This document shows positions 23,904 to 35,148 of a stretch of DNA of 64,000 bases, one piece after another. Made by a program: the position numbers and the translations under genes. How positions within the stretch are numbered: position 1 is the first letter of the stretch; the number at the start of each line of letters is the position of its first letter. Below the pieces are notes generated by a model. The model was not told the origin of the DNA, made no database searches, and saw only the letters and a program-made list of their open reading frames with translations. The stretch covers positions 2,418,001 to 2,482,000 of the forward strand of contig CP085827.1 of NCBI GenBank assembly GCA_020809705.1, read 5' to 3'. The stretch is from Calonectria ilicicola (Eukaryota > Ascomycota > Sordariomycetes > Hypocreales > Nectriaceae).

Positions 23904-24591
23904 TCCATCCGCTCATTGTTTTCCATCGTTTCAAAAGGGCTTACGCATACGGAGTATCCTCATTGCCTTGCTCACTGCACCCAGCTTGTATATGCTGCAT
24001 CATTCAAACAACCCGCCACAGTGACATCAATACAATGACGTGGAGAAGTCCAACTCGGACGACAACGATTACGACGCACTCGTCACCTCCATGAAGCTCA
24101 CGGCCCACAGACGCAACCTGCCCCCAACTGCCACAACAACATTGTGGTCGAGATGTCGGACAACATCTACACGCTCATGCAGCATCTCAATCGTATACGA
24201 TCCATTGGATAGAAGGAGCCCCATACGTTGCTCCGGTGCGCTAATAGTACACTTTTCCTCCGTTTGAGAAGTTCGTGAAATGTACTGTACTCAAAGTTTC
24301 TAGATCGCATATACTGCGCGATTCTCTCACACTCCTGCCTCATTCCATGCCAAGGTCTCTCAACGATCCAATAACACAGCTCTTGCAAGGCGCTCGGTCT
24401 CAAAGCACAACGACTCCAACACCCCTCTCGCAACATCAAGCTGCGACAGCTAATCAGAGCGCAATTTAGATTTGGGGGGTCTGCAATCGCAGAACGAGAG
24501 ACCAGCTGCCTGCCAAGTCAGCACAGCGGCTAGGCTCCCAAGGGAACTTGACTGCCATCAGTCGATTCCTCAATTCTGGTAGGCATGGCCA

Positions 24592-24987
24592 GTGCTTCAA
24601 TGCAGGCAGTTTTCATGTCGATCAAAGGAGAAGTGGCCTTGTCCGACAACCTCGCTGACTATGAGAGGAGGACAGAGCCACATGGGCTTCAGCAACACTC
24701 TGGAATGTGCCGAGGGGATGGCCGGACGACAGTTTTACCTCAGCCATTTCGAGTTTCGGAGTGAGGGACATTCGTCATTCTTCATCTGGGGCTGGACGAA
24801 AGCACAACTCATCGTATACGACTCCCTGGTAACCAATCGCCATACGAGGACGAAATGCATCGCTTTGGCGTGGCGTGAGGCCATGGCGATGTTGGGCCTC
24901 CCGTACAACTTCGATGTGTTTTCTATGCCGATGACGCCTCAGCTAGAGCCATGGCAGAATGGCTTTTTTGGTGCGTTTTCTTTATAG
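24592..24987 (+). pseudogene. Ulp1-like (C48 cysteine protease) relic
   Basis: The open frame ends with segments resembling the second half of fungal Ulp1-like proteases: FIWGWTKAQLIVYDSL (strand and Asp of the catalytic triad), AWREAMAMLGLPYNFDVF, then MPMTPQLEPWQNGFFGAFSL. In active members the last motif is Q(x)nW-x-CG, with the nucleophile Cys; here Asn stands at the Cys position, and the catalytic HW pair is not seen (HSSFFIWG). Upstream frames are broken. Such domains are often carried by mobile or rapidly evolving fungal genes. Call is by motif likeness only. Confidence 0.4.
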
Positions 24988-25965
24988 ATCAACATTCGAG
25001 GCACATGGGGGCTACACGGTATCTAAACGAAATATTATGACCACGGGCATTGCATTCTATCATTAGCACCAATGTTGAGGGGCCACACCCTCCCCTCATT
25101 ACAGCCTAGGGCCGGTGCGAGAAGGCACCTTGGGTTTAGTGAATACACAAACACAGATGATGCAGTTCACGCACCTCTAGCCTTCAACAACCAGGCACCA
25201 TGCAATTGGTGTCAAAGAGCGAGTTTTGCCTGCGCATTCTAGACCGGGGACATCGTCGACTCAATTTTGGCGGTGCTGAACCGCCTCAAATAGGAGTTAT
25301 TACTCTAGGAATGTCGAACGCCATACGCGCTACTCCTTTGCCAAAGCGCCATGACTAAGTTTTGAACTCGAACTCTTTCAACAAAAGATCTCGATTACAA
25401 TTTGCCTTCCCCTACGCCAACGCCCTGAAAACTACAACAATCCCTTTTCCAATGGCTTCGGAACAAACCAGCGCCAGTCAGCCCTGTAAGGGATGGGGCA
25501 TTCAGTTGTCAGATTCCGAAGTCAGTAAAGGAAAACGTCGAGTCTCGGCTACCGAAAGGCAAAAGCGAAGTCACAAGAAGCCAAAAAAGCGTCCCAGATC
25601 CCAGCTCGCCAAGGAGTTGGATAGATACTCAGACAATTCTGATGTCCAAGTCTATTGGGGAATCCTTCTAGAAGGTTGCCATGGACGGCGACACACCCAT
25701 AAGTACCTCGGTCAATGACAATAGCCAAAACCCCTCTTAACTGATTGCCTTTCAATATCAAGCTAGAATTTTTGAGCTATGCACTTTCTGATCAGGTATA
25801 GCCTTCCAAGTTGAGCCCGTTCAATCATTTAGCTTGAGAAGCTCAACGAGAAAAACGGTATGCATTTATGAGCATCAGCTTGTTCATGGGGAATGATCAC
25901 TAACTCTTCATCATAGGCACACACATAACATTAGATCTACAGTTAACTGACAAAGAGTTTAACTG
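24988..25965. other. Gene-poor spacer with a lysine-rich short frame
   Basis: A short frame from ATG 25452 to 25718 encodes a basic, nuclear-signal-like segment (KRSHKKPKKRPRSQLAKELD) and then stops. It may be the beginning of a lost gene, but nothing downstream continues it clearly. Confidence 0.35.
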
Positions 25966-26574
25966 TTGATAACACAAGCTGAAGTGGTCCCCAGAGAGGA
26001 CAATTGGTTTGCTCGCTCTGTCAGAAAATATCTGAGCGATATAAGAAACGATGAAATGTACCACAGATTGGTCCAGATAATTCGGGCTGCCTCACGAGGA
26101 TGTCTACCCAATGGTGATGGAGGAACCCGACCTGCATCCCAGCAGCAACCGCGCCATCTCGTCATCTTTACCTTGCATCCCTTTATAACCGGCATCGTCA
26201 CGGAGGCGATAAAATTGCATTGTTCAGATTGCGCCGATGTGTACCCTCTAATCGCCCAACAAAAATACCATGGTGCCCGATATATGCTTATACAGAGTCT
26301 GGCGGACACAGCGCAGCCGCGGCAGGCACAAGAGAAGTCGACCATTATCGTTAGCACATATTAGTTGGGGGGAACTGGTCTTGACAATTTGACATTCTGC
26401 AGTCTTACGGTCCAGATGGGTAGTCCGTGGACATATGCCGAGACATCACAAACCCTGGGACGTGTTCACCAGGTGTCCAATTCTCCAGGACACCCGTACA
26501 ACGATGTCGTGTCTTATTCACTATGCCTCTCAGATAATTTTTTGAACAACAAGAACGATAGCAACAAGTCATAA
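25966..26574 (+). pseudogene. SNF2-type helicase C-terminal domain relic
   Basis: One frame, interrupted only by TAG at 26362-26364, carries three helicase-C motifs in the right order. RHLVIFTLHPFITGIVTEAI resembles motif IV. STIIVSTY, the stop, then LGGTGLDNLTFCSLTVQM resembles motif V. SPWTYAETSQTLGRVHQ resembles motif VI (normally Q-x-x-x-R-x-x-R). The arginine finger region reads TLGRVHQV. No intact N-terminal ATPase lobe is found upstream, so this is a fragment. It lies between the Ulp1-like relic and an AT-rich island. Confidence 0.5.
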
Positions 26575-27633
26575 GCACGAACAGCAGCTGCAATATATCG
26601 TGACTATGACTATCGCCGAAACCTACCCACTTTAACCATTCCATCAGGTTATGGATTTACGCGTTTATGGATTTGCTATCGTGGAATGGCTCCGCATTGA
26701 CCCGCCTTTGTCATGGAGCGTATCCTTGTGTCGCGGATAACACTTAAGAGATTGGGCTAACAATCTAGATTTATTTATTTACGTTTCTAAATAATTTTAT
26801 TTGTATAAAATTGGTTTATTTATTTGTAAATTTATTTATCCATGTATTCTCAATGCCGTCCTAGGTGTAATCTGACTGACTGGATTGAGAATCGCCAACT
26901 GACAAATATCACGAGGCTGGCCGTCGAAAGAGATCGAGTCACCTTGAAGTTCCAGGCCCCTTTGGAGGAGTCAAAAACATGGAAGCATTCCTTGGCTACG
27001 TGTACAAAAAGTGCCCTCGCCACAACGTCCCATAGGTGCACAACTTGGCAGTGCTCTCCAAGGTGGAAAACACAGCGAAATTGAGTACACCGTTGACTGC
27101 CAGGGTGATGACAAACACAGTGCCTGGAGCGTCCAACTCCACGATGGGTTCCGCCTACGTGCAGAAAAAAAGTGGGCTAAGTTTGGCTTTCGGTTTTATC
27201 ACGCTTCATCGCGGTGCATAGTTATATGTGACGTTAGGCTAACTGAACTGACGAAACGAGATGCCAACCAGCGCGTGATCGGCTTCGTGGGTGGGTTCAG
27301 GGTTGAATATGCATGAAAGGAATCATAAGAAAAGTATTATCGAAGATTTCGCATTTAATTAATTCACCGTGTCCCTGGGTGCTGTAGTCTGGGTGCGGTC
27401 TAGTGTTCAGTTTTAGAACCTCCATTTGCCCGAAAATCCGATTCGTGCCCAGATCATCATCAACATCCCTCTTAATCAAACCACAGTCTGAACCACCCCA
27501 GAAAATCCAGATATCTCACCTTATCAAGATTTCCAACATCTCCCAAAGAGAAAAAGTAGAAGAAAAAAAATTCGCATGGAACCGCAGTAACGCGGTTCAA
27601 TCCATCAGTAAACGTCGACTCAAAACAACCGCA
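26575..27633. other. Spacer with AT-rich island
   Basis: Contains the AT-rich stretch 26762-26842 and the third short-repeat copy. Small frames around 26.8-27.3 kb show no recognised family. Confidence 0.45.
26677..26696. repeat. Short dispersed repeat, copy 3 of 3
   Basis: The same 20-base word as at 23455-23474, about 65 bp left of an AT-rich island. Confidence 0.8.
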
Positions 27634-28812
27634 TCAGGGCTCCCGAGTAATCTTCAGCAAATCGTCGCCCAGGTTCATCTGGCTCGCTATGAAGTTCATT
27701 TTCACGATTTCCTGAAGCCTGTGACGGAAGCCATCCCAGAATATAACAATTCTTTTAGTGGAAATACCGCAGTCCGAGTATATCAAAGCATCTTCAACCA
27801 GTGCCAGCACGTCTTCTCCAACAGCATTCACAATGTGAGCAGCGTCATTCATGTGTAGGGTCTGGCCCCAAGCCTCATGCCTAATCATCCGTGGTAAACC
27901 CTTTCCCACCAAGCGGAAAACGTACTCTGGTAGGGTTCCCAGAAAACTTCTGACCTGGGCGTGCGAAGGGAACTGGTATGTGTCCTTGGACACCTGCTGG
28001 AGTCTGTTGATGATGTGATTTGTTTCGTTTCTCGCAAACTCAATCTCATCTTCGAAACAGCTGCGAGGAAGCTTGGCTTTGGTGGTTATTGTGTTGCAAA
28101 CATCGGCCCAGACAGCAGCTTGAATCGGCGTCTCATGAAGCTGTGCCTGCATTCGAGACATCTCTTCGTCTGTTAGGTAAAGTTCGATCATAGGGGGGTT
28201 CTCTCCCAGTGGAGCCTCTTTAGCGCTCCCATCAGTGCGAGGTGTAGGTGATGGATCCTTGTAACAAGAGCGTGAAACGATCTCAATGAGCTTGCCGTCA
28301 TTCGCAGCTCTGGTAGCAAACTCCACCATTCCATCCCACTTTGGAACCATATCTTTCTCGCAAAGGTGATAGTTGCGACCAACTCCGGCATCTTTTGCAA
28401 TCATTCTGAGGTGTGCATTCATTCTTTCGATGTATTGTCGTTTCCCGTCGGGACCGAAGCGAGGAGTCATATTGTCTGGAAGCGGTGCAAGCAGTTCCTC
28501 CAATTTTGTTTTCTCTGCCTCCATGTCGTTTCCTTCGTCATCGCATTGGGGGTCCATAAATCCCTGTGGCTGAGTGCTCGAAGGGACTGTCAATGCTCGG
28601 GGAGTAGGTTCAGGGTTGAAGCGGTCCTGAATATCGGTGGAATCGGACTGGTGGGATTCAGTATTTTCAAGCTCGACACCGGTATTTCGCTCTCCAAGTT
28701 CTACCAAGTCATCTTCAAGGTCTGTCTGGGAGAGCATCGTTCCGGTGGTCTTGATCTTCTTATTGCTGTGTGAAGACTCCCCAGGTGATACGGATCTTTT
28801 CGACATTGACAT
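27634..28812 (-). CDS. Orphan protein with N-terminal nuclear-type signal
   Basis: Intact single-exon frame of 392 aa. The N-terminus MSMSKRSVSPGESSHSNKKI is Ser-rich and basic, like a bipartite nuclear localisation signal, followed by an acidic disordered region (about 25-110). The remainder is helix-rich with no motif I recognise (for example RFGPDGKRQYIERMNAHLR and a C-terminal EDALIYSDCGISTKRIVIFW). Its start region and promoter resemble the truncated copy at 49530-50000, so it belongs to a small local family. Codons are freely used and no internal lesion is seen, so it is probably functional. Function unknown. Confidence 0.7.
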   Translation of the reverse strand: MSMSKRSVSPGESSHSNKKIKTTGTMLSQTDLEDDLVELGERNTGVELENTESHQSDSTDIQDRFNPEPTPRALTVPSSTQPQGFMDPQCDDEGNDMEAEKTKLEELLAPLPDNMTPRFGPDGKRQYIERMNAHLRMIAKDAGVGRNYHLCEKDMVPKWDGMVEFATRAANDGKLIEIVSRSCYKDPSPTPRTDGSAKEAPLGENPPMIELYLTDEEMSRMQAQLHETPIQAAVWADVCNTITTKAKLPRSCFEDEIEFARNETNHIINRLQQVSKDTYQFPSHAQVRSFLGTLPEYVFRLVGKGLPRMIRHEAWGQTLHMNDAAHIVNAVGEDVLALVEDALIYSDCGISTKRIVIFWDGFRHRLQEIVKMNFIASQMNLGDDLLKITREP

Positions 28813-29855
28813 AATAGGGCATAAAGAGCGAAAATAAAGGCGAGACCTGGAGATATCAATAGAAGAGTAGCGTATGAGTCAAATGCTTCTATTCCCAAGA
28901 AGCGCAGTGGATACGAGAAACGAGCCAAGTTGGATGAGAGCAGACCTCAGGCGAAAATGCGATGAAGTTGTCAAGTGCAAACAAAACAGGGAAAAGGAAA
29001 AGGACTAAGGGCTTGGGTTATTTATTGCCTAAATTTCAGGCCTCAGGTGCCCATAACGAACGTAATACAGGCCATCCAAGTGCCAACACTTGGAACCACC
29101 TCGACGAACATGTTCTATGAACCGGGTTCGTGCTGATCCGCGCCACGTAAACTTACCATATAAACGCCACACGCACCCAGAAACATACGAGTCTGAGGTG
29201 CTGAGCGCATCCGGAATACGGTATTCAGTATAGCATCTCCAATCTCTTCTTCCTATAGAAACCGAAACTACACGAATCGATTTACCAGTAAGGAGAAATA
29301 AAAGAGCCCAAGTAAACACAAAAATTATCCAAATCCTTAATAAAATCATAGATAAGATTATTATTTATCCTCGTTGTCTTCTCGGGTCAAATGGCCCTAT
29401 ATTCTTTGCCAGTTGATGATAGGTGAATTCTCTGGTCATCAATGGTTGATCACCACATGTTTTTCGCTTCATTCTTCTGATCCTTGGATAAATAATACCC
29501 GCCCCTGTTTCTTTAGTATATCCGATTCTATTTTAAGTATTCGTGGACCCTTGCTACTTGAGTGCCGATGAGCTCTCGCCATACGGCCTCCTCAGGCCCC
29601 AAGCCCGCGTCGCAAGAGAGTGGTCTTTTATCCCGGCTATTTGTTGCACAACTACATAGGTTTTACTATGGAACAAGTAGATGTTGGAGGAAAACCTGCA
29701 CAGGTAATAAAGGACAATTATGTTTTCTAAATATGAGATAATTTATTATCGAGTCTTACTCTGTAAGTGCTCACAAATTCGCAACGCTCTCTACTCTAAA
29801 GTATCTGGTCCCAACTCTTCAACGCCAGTCCGCCCACCAAGATGCCCTGAACCGC
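28813..29855. promoter_or_regulatory. Promoter of the orphan gene, partly repeated at 49.6-49.9 kb
   Basis: At 28955-29065 the sequence resembles 49742-49865: both have a GCGAAA-RTRYGATGAAG block, a TCAAGTG-AAACAA block, then GCCTAAAT...TCAGGTGC-CATAA. Homology outside the coding region implies duplication of a genomic segment, not retroposition. The right part is the 3' flank of the alcohol dehydrogenase gene. Confidence 0.55.
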
Positions 29856-30878
29856 TTACTCCATGACCAAGACGTTTCTGAATCGGGGCTTTCCAGCAAG
29901 CAAGCTATCAACAGCCTCTTGGACCTTGCTGAAGGGATATCGCTCAATCATGCACTTGACGTCGTGCACCATGGCGAATCGAATAGCCTCCTCGCTATCG
30001 AGAGCATGGCCACTGGGCCAGCCATGAACGCTGGCTCCCTTGGATACAAGCGCGACCGTGTCAATTGGCACGGGGCCGACGGGAGCGAGACTGAGCAGCT
30101 TGCCACCGGGCGCGAGACCAGCGACAAGCGGGCTGATGGCCTTGGGGTTGGGAGCCGTCTGAACAATAATGGAAGCACCACCCAACTTCATGAGCTCTTT
30201 GGCAGGGTCGTTGTCCTTGGCGTTGATATAGTGGTGGGCACCAAGTTCCTTGGCGAATTGAGCCTTGTCATCGCCCGAAGATAGCACAGCAACCTCATAG
30301 CCCATCTTGTTGGCATACTGAACAGCCAGGTGACCAAGACCGCCCAGGCCCTGGATCGCAACGAGAGCACCCTGCTCGACATTCAACTTGCGGATGCCAT
30401 TAAAGACAGTTACTCCAGCGCATAGGAGTGGGGCCGCTTCAGCCGGGTCGATCCCTTTAGGAATACGTACGGCGGCCTCGGCGCGAAGCAGTGCATACTC
30501 GGCGAATCCACCATCTTGGCTCACACCGTTGACAGCCTTAGTATCGCACATTTGGAACAGGCTGCGCTGGCACTGACGGCAACTAGAACAGTGACCTCCA
30601 TGCCACCCGCCACCACTTACATCGCCAATCTGAAAGCGTGTGACGCCCTCGCCGACCTCAACGACCTCGCCGACGATTTCGTGGCCAGGTACGCGGGGGA
30701 ACACATTTCCCATGTGGCCGTTGATAGTTGCGGTGTCTGAGAAGCAAACACCGCAGGCTAGAACCTTGATAAGAATCTGGCCTGGTGCTGGGTGCTTGAG
30801 CTCAACGTCCCTGAGGGTGATGGCATCGTTGGCCTTGTCAATGACGACGGCCTTGTAAGTCTGAGGGAGAGAAGACAT
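29856..30878 (-). CDS. Zinc-dependent alcohol dehydrogenase (MDR family)
   Basis: Single-exon frame of 340 aa. Catalytic zinc ligands are in CGVCFSD (Cys45) and GHE (His66-Glu67). The structural-zinc loop GHCSSCRQCQRSLFQMC has its four Cys. The NAD(P)-binding motif GLGGLGHLAVQYA and the following acidic/neutral strand VAVLSSGDDK are present. Length matches the family. It likely interconverts primary alcohols and aldehydes in the cytosol; the Ser after VAVLS may allow NADPH, which is inference. It is divergent to RRP41, separated by about 0.8 kb. Confidence 0.93.
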   Translation of the reverse strand: MSSLPQTYKAVVIDKANDAITLRDVELKHPAPGQILIKVLACGVCFSDTATINGHMGNVFPRVPGHEIVGEVVEVGEGVTRFQIGDVSGGGWHGGHCSSCRQCQRSLFQMCDTKAVNGVSQDGGFAEYALLRAEAAVRIPKGIDPAEAAPLLCAGVTVFNGIRKLNVEQGALVAIQGLGGLGHLAVQYANKMGYEVAVLSSGDDKAQFAKELGAHHYINAKDNDPAKELMKLGGASIIVQTAPNPKAISPLVAGLAPGGKLLSLAPVGPVPIDTVALVSKGASVHGWPSGHALDSEEAIRFAMVHDVKCMIERYPFSKVQEAVDSLLAGKPRFRNVLVME

Positions 30879-31651
30879 GATGAATATAGTTCTAAAGGTT
30901 GGATATAAATCAGAAGTGTGTATTGGTGAGATGGTTCAGAGATGTAGAAGATCGATGTGAATTGGAATGATCCAAAAACTGATTCTCGGCGTCACAACAG
31001 CTCTCTTTTAAACTTGGGAACTATGTACTCTTCATGCACGTTTTGCAAAATGCTATCATTCACCCCACTTACAATTGCCAGCAAGCCATTCTCCATTTGC
31101 CTACGTATCGGAGCAAGAAGATAGGCAGGCAGTGGGCATAATTCCGCCGCCACCGCCGCCGCCTTCGGTTTTAGCCATACCGATTATAAAGCCACCGAGG
31201 CAGCGTTGCGGGGTCTGGAGCAGCTGTGGTCGGAGATTGTCCCATTCACAGCATCAGGAAGGCCGGAGTCGTGAGACTCCATCCCGGAGAGTGGCTTCCC
31301 GTGTCGGAGATGCTTTTCATGGGTGCTCAAAGCCGCAAGGGAGGCTCATTCGCCCCTTCGGAGATGGAGGTCCAAATGTTCCAAACCCGACACCAACGGA
31401 GCTAGCACCGTGGTGCGTCATTGGCTCCGGACGGGGAAGGATAATCCGAACCATAGTTAATCCGATCATGGCAGCTCTCGCCGTGGGGCATGGCCACAAG
31501 CCACACAAGGCTTCCCATCCAGTCTGGAGCTCCAGCCACATTGCGGTAGCCTCATTCCAACCAGTCTTTTTTTCACCCCACCATATCAAGTATCCTCAAA
31601 GTGCTTGTGAACTCACATAGCTCCGGCATTGACTCCTCCCACAGCCTCAAG
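30879..31651. promoter_or_regulatory. Divergent promoter region, ADH / RRP41
   Basis: About 770 bp between divergent genes. An open frame at 31075-31620 lacks family features. A CCG trinucleotide run is at 31144-31163. Confidence 0.5.
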
Positions 31652-32508
31652 ATGCCTCTTGACACATCAACGTACTCACTCGCCCTCTTGCGCGTCGACG
31701 GCCGTCGCTGGAACGAACTGCGCCGTCTGCACGCCCAGATTCGTACCCAGGATGCTGCTGACGGCTCCTCATACCTCGAGATGGGCCACACAAAGGTCAT
31801 GTGTATCGTGACGGGTCCCTCAGAGCAGCAGCAGGGGCGACGCGCGCAGACATCGCAGAGGGATGCAGCTGCCATCAACGTCAATGTCGTAGTTGCGGGT
31901 TTCTCAAGTGTGGATCGCAAAAAGAGAGCGCGCAATGACAAGTATGCTCATTAGTTGTCATGACCAATGCTTCCTCAGCTAACACATTGCGCAGGCGAAC
32001 TCAGGAAATCGAAGTCACCATTGCCAATGCCTTCTCCTCCACTCTACACACCCACCTCTTCCCCCACTCGTCCATCACCATCTCGCTCCATGTCTTGTCC
32101 CAGGACGGCTCCCTCCTGGCCGCGCTGCTCAACGCCACGACCCTTGCTCTCATCGACGCCGGTATTCCCATGACCGACTACATTGCCGCTTGCACAGCCG
32201 GCTCGACGTCTACCTACTCCGCCGGCGACGACTCAGCCGATCCCTTACTCGATCTGAACAACCGGGAGGAGCAGGAATTGCCGTTCCTTACCGTCGCAAC
32301 GCTCGGCGACAGTGACCGAGTCGCCGTATTAGTATGCGAGAGCAGAGTACAAGTCAGTAGATTAGAAGGAATGTTGGTGGTTGGCGTAGATGGATGCAAG
32401 CAAGTAAAGCAGTTTTTGGATCAGGTTGTGAGAGACAAGGGTGCCGAGATGGTCAGGGAGGGCGCTGTCGAACAGAGCGACGCCATGGGCATGGTTTTGG
32501 ACGAATAG
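31652..32508 (+). CDS. RRP41: Exosome core subunit RRP41 (SKI6)
   Basis: Exons 31652-31941 and 31995-32508 (53-nt intron; AAG codon split across it) give 267 aa. RNase PH fold: YSLALLRVDGRRWNELRRL is the conserved start (RxDGRxxxExR), SSYLEMGHTKVMCIVTGP is the first core strand pair, and RTQEIEVTIANAF and SQDGSLLAALLNATTLALIDAGIPM follow, as in RRP41. With five other RNase-PH-like subunits it forms the nine-subunit exosome ring that threads RNA in nucleus and cytoplasm. An extra hydrophilic insert (TYSAGDDSADPLLDLNNREEQ) lies before PFLTVATL; such inserts occur in fungal members. The ATG at 31652 begins the conserved core at once. Confidence 0.95.
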
Positions 32509-33430
32509 ACGCATACATACATACAGATTAGACATTGATGGGCTCTGGGTTAAAAAATTGTTCGGAGTTGGGCATTGATCAAGATACCACATTTTTTGTT
32601 CTCTGGGATTCAAAATCTGTGTGCATTGGGTGTTGTTGTGTGTATATGTGTTGGCTATCCGTTGCACCATCATGTCAATGTGCAGGACAAATAATTGGAT
32701 GATTTTCCGACGGTGTCATGATGCAACCAGTGTGTGTTTAAACAGCTCTTCAATCATGTCGTAACGGCCTACCCTATGGCAGGGATAGCAGAACCCAGTT
32801 GAATGTGAAAGAAACATGATAGGCTAGGTTCTAAAAATTAATCTAGAACTAGCCCAAAATGGTCCCCTTTCCTTCTCCCCTAGTTAGCTGTACAATACAG
32901 TATATTCGTATTCGGGTCTCGTAGAAAATGTACGAGTGGCATCTCTCCGTATCCCAGCCCGCATCCGTGTTGCATATGCACTAGCAATAGCAATGGCCTG
33001 GGGATGGATTTAACATGCCCCCTGAGCCAAAGTTTAGCTTACGGGACCCACTTTAATTTCCCAGCCAAATGAGTGTTTTGTATTGAAGACGATGACAATA
33101 TGTTTCTATTTACGCGTCAAGCGCAGACAGTGTCTTTGACTGCATCGAGTGAAATCCGGCACATAACTACGCACCCTATCTTACTGGCTGTACGTGGACG
33201 CCCTGAGTTATTTAATCCCTGAAATGGACCGACATCGGATCGGCGAATAACTGACCGAATTTAGGAGCATTTTTCCTTTTTTAACCACCCCCCTTTTATC
33301 ACCTGGTCTTGCTTAAGCTCAGTGGATTCTGGTGCTGCAACGTCCCCCAACTAACACCTCTCTTCTCCTATTGGAAGACACCGAACTTTCTTTGTACTTG
33401 CCCTTCGCCTCCAGTTGCTGCCGTCAGTAA
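32509..33430. other. Intergenic
   Basis: RRP41 3' flank with ACATAC repeats at 32512-32525, then the promoter region of the pantothenate-kinase-like gene. No additional gene seen. Confidence 0.5.
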
Positions 33431-34674
33431 ATGCATGCGCGCGCCGACAACTTCACTAAGATGAGTGAACAGACGACACTTCTAACAGACGGTTCGCCTC
33501 TCAATGTATGCGAAACCGAGCTAGCCAAATCAGAAGCCGCCGACTTGCGCTTGGGTGTTGACGTATGAGTTTTGCCCCATGTCCTGATTGGCTGCCGCAG
33601 ACCCTGACCTATTATTGAAACAGATTGGCATATCGTCCCTTAAGCTTGTTTGGCTCTCGAGGGGATCTGCTCCACATGACGTCTTCCTAACCTTTTCGAG
33701 CTTTGATGCAGACCGCTCAGATGAGTGTCTGGCAGTTGTAAAGAACTTTATCCAAGAGAAGCTCTCCTCTAAGCAGGCTCAGTCTGGACCTGTTACTCTG
33801 GTTATCACTGGCAAGCGTTCATTGGAGTTTCAATCCAGACTCGGTGAGACACCTGGTGTAGAGGTGCGCATTGAAGAGGAATTTCGGTGCCAAGCAAGTG
33901 GTAAGCATTCGTTATCTCCCTCCTTTGTGTTTCTCGCGTTAATCTTAGATAGCCGTGGATTTTCTCATTGAAAAGATACCAAAGTCAACCTTCACCTATA
34001 GCGAGGAGGTCTTCAAGAATTATCTCTTGCCACGGGACCCGGTGTATCCCTACCTATTAGTAAACACCGGGTCTGGCGTATCATTCTTGAAAGTGTCTGG
34101 CAAAGATGCATGCGAACAGATAGGAGGAACCTCTTTAGGTGGCGGAACTCTTTCTGGTTTGCTGGCCATTCTTACCAAAAGTTTCAGTTTCGATGAGATG
34201 CTAGAGCTTGCGTCACAAGGTGACAATGCCCAAGTCGACAAGCTCATTGGAGACATCTATGGGACAGATTACAATGGAATCGGCATGAAGAGAACAGCAA
34301 TTGCATCTTCGTTTGGCAAGGTCTTCAGCATGCGACCCTCGGAGGATTCTGAAGAGAATGGCCATGCTCCTAAAGCTGAACCCGAACTAGCTCCTGGTTC
34401 TTCGATATCGGACACATGGGGCCTCTCCGATGCACACGTGTGCCGCTCACTAGTTTTTGCCATTTTCAACAACATTGGCCAACTTGCCAATCTTCACTCT
34501 GAGCTTCATGACATCACACAAGTTTACTTTGGAGGGCCGTTCATTCGAGGCCATCACCAGACCATCAGCACTCTCAACATTGCTCTCAACTATTACTCTA
34601 AAGGGAAAAAGCGGGCACACTTCCTCACTCACGAAGATTCCCTTGCCGCCATTGGCGCGTTTCTCAAATTCTAG
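33431..34674 (+). CDS. Divergent type II pantothenate kinase-like protein
   Basis: Exons 33431-33562, 33624-33900 and 33953-34674 (introns 61 and 52 nt) give 376 aa; an in-frame ATG at 33461 is an alternative start. Eukaryotic PanK makes 4'-phosphopantothenate, the first step to CoA. The C-terminal half is family-typical: PYLLVNTGSGVSFLKV, GGTSLGGGTLSGLL, YGTDYNGIGMKRTAIASSFGKV, FAIFNNIGQLANLH, VYFGGPFIRGH. The N-terminal ATP site is altered: the usual DIGGSLxK phosphate loop reads DIGISSLKLVW, and the usual TGGGAYK reads TGKRSLE. The Glu-rich EEEF stretch retains the position of the presumed catalytic Glu. It may therefore be a weak enzyme or a non-catalytic partner of a second PanK. No stop or frameshift is present, so it is maintained. 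Confidence 0.85.
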
Positions 34675-35148
34675 TTGCAATGTTGCTGCAATCCCCTTCA
34701 TTGCTTTATGAAAGATCTCCTGCCGATACACTGATGTCGTCGGCGGGAATATGATGATGGGCCAACAATCGTGATACACGATACGATGTCTTCTTGTCTG
34801 TATTTTCAAGCGAGTTTTAATGCCTCTCCATTTCTCTGCTCGCCTCCTACAACTACATAGATCTCATAACAATATATAGAGACTCGACAAAATAGACATC
34901 ACCTAAATAAGAAGATCAGAAATGGGAAAATAGCTGCCCATTACCTATGAAACAGCAACAAGTAAGACGAAAGTACTCAGTATGTGATTCCGACTGTGAA
35001 AATTTGCCAGTCAGGTATGATCCATCTAGCGCATCTGTTTGCCACCAAAACAAATACGTTACGCCAGTGTGCTCTTTCCATTATTTCCTCATGGTGGAAT
35101 TGAAAATATGTACGCATGCAAGCCACCGGGGTAGATAATCAACTACCA
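34675..35148. other. Convergent 3' intergenic region
   Basis: Between converging 3' ends; no gene seen. Confidence 0.5.

Larger units (their letters stand above)
21700..24591. other. Gene-poor relic-bearing region
   Basis: No intact gene seen. Scattered short frames look like decayed coding pieces but cannot be joined. It contains two of three copies of a short dispersed repeat (listed separately). Confidence 0.45.

Noticed and set aside
31075..31620. Plus-strand frame between ADH and RRP41
   Set aside because: Pro/His-rich, no family features, and ends at the RRP41 5' leader; probably random in a GC-rich promoter.
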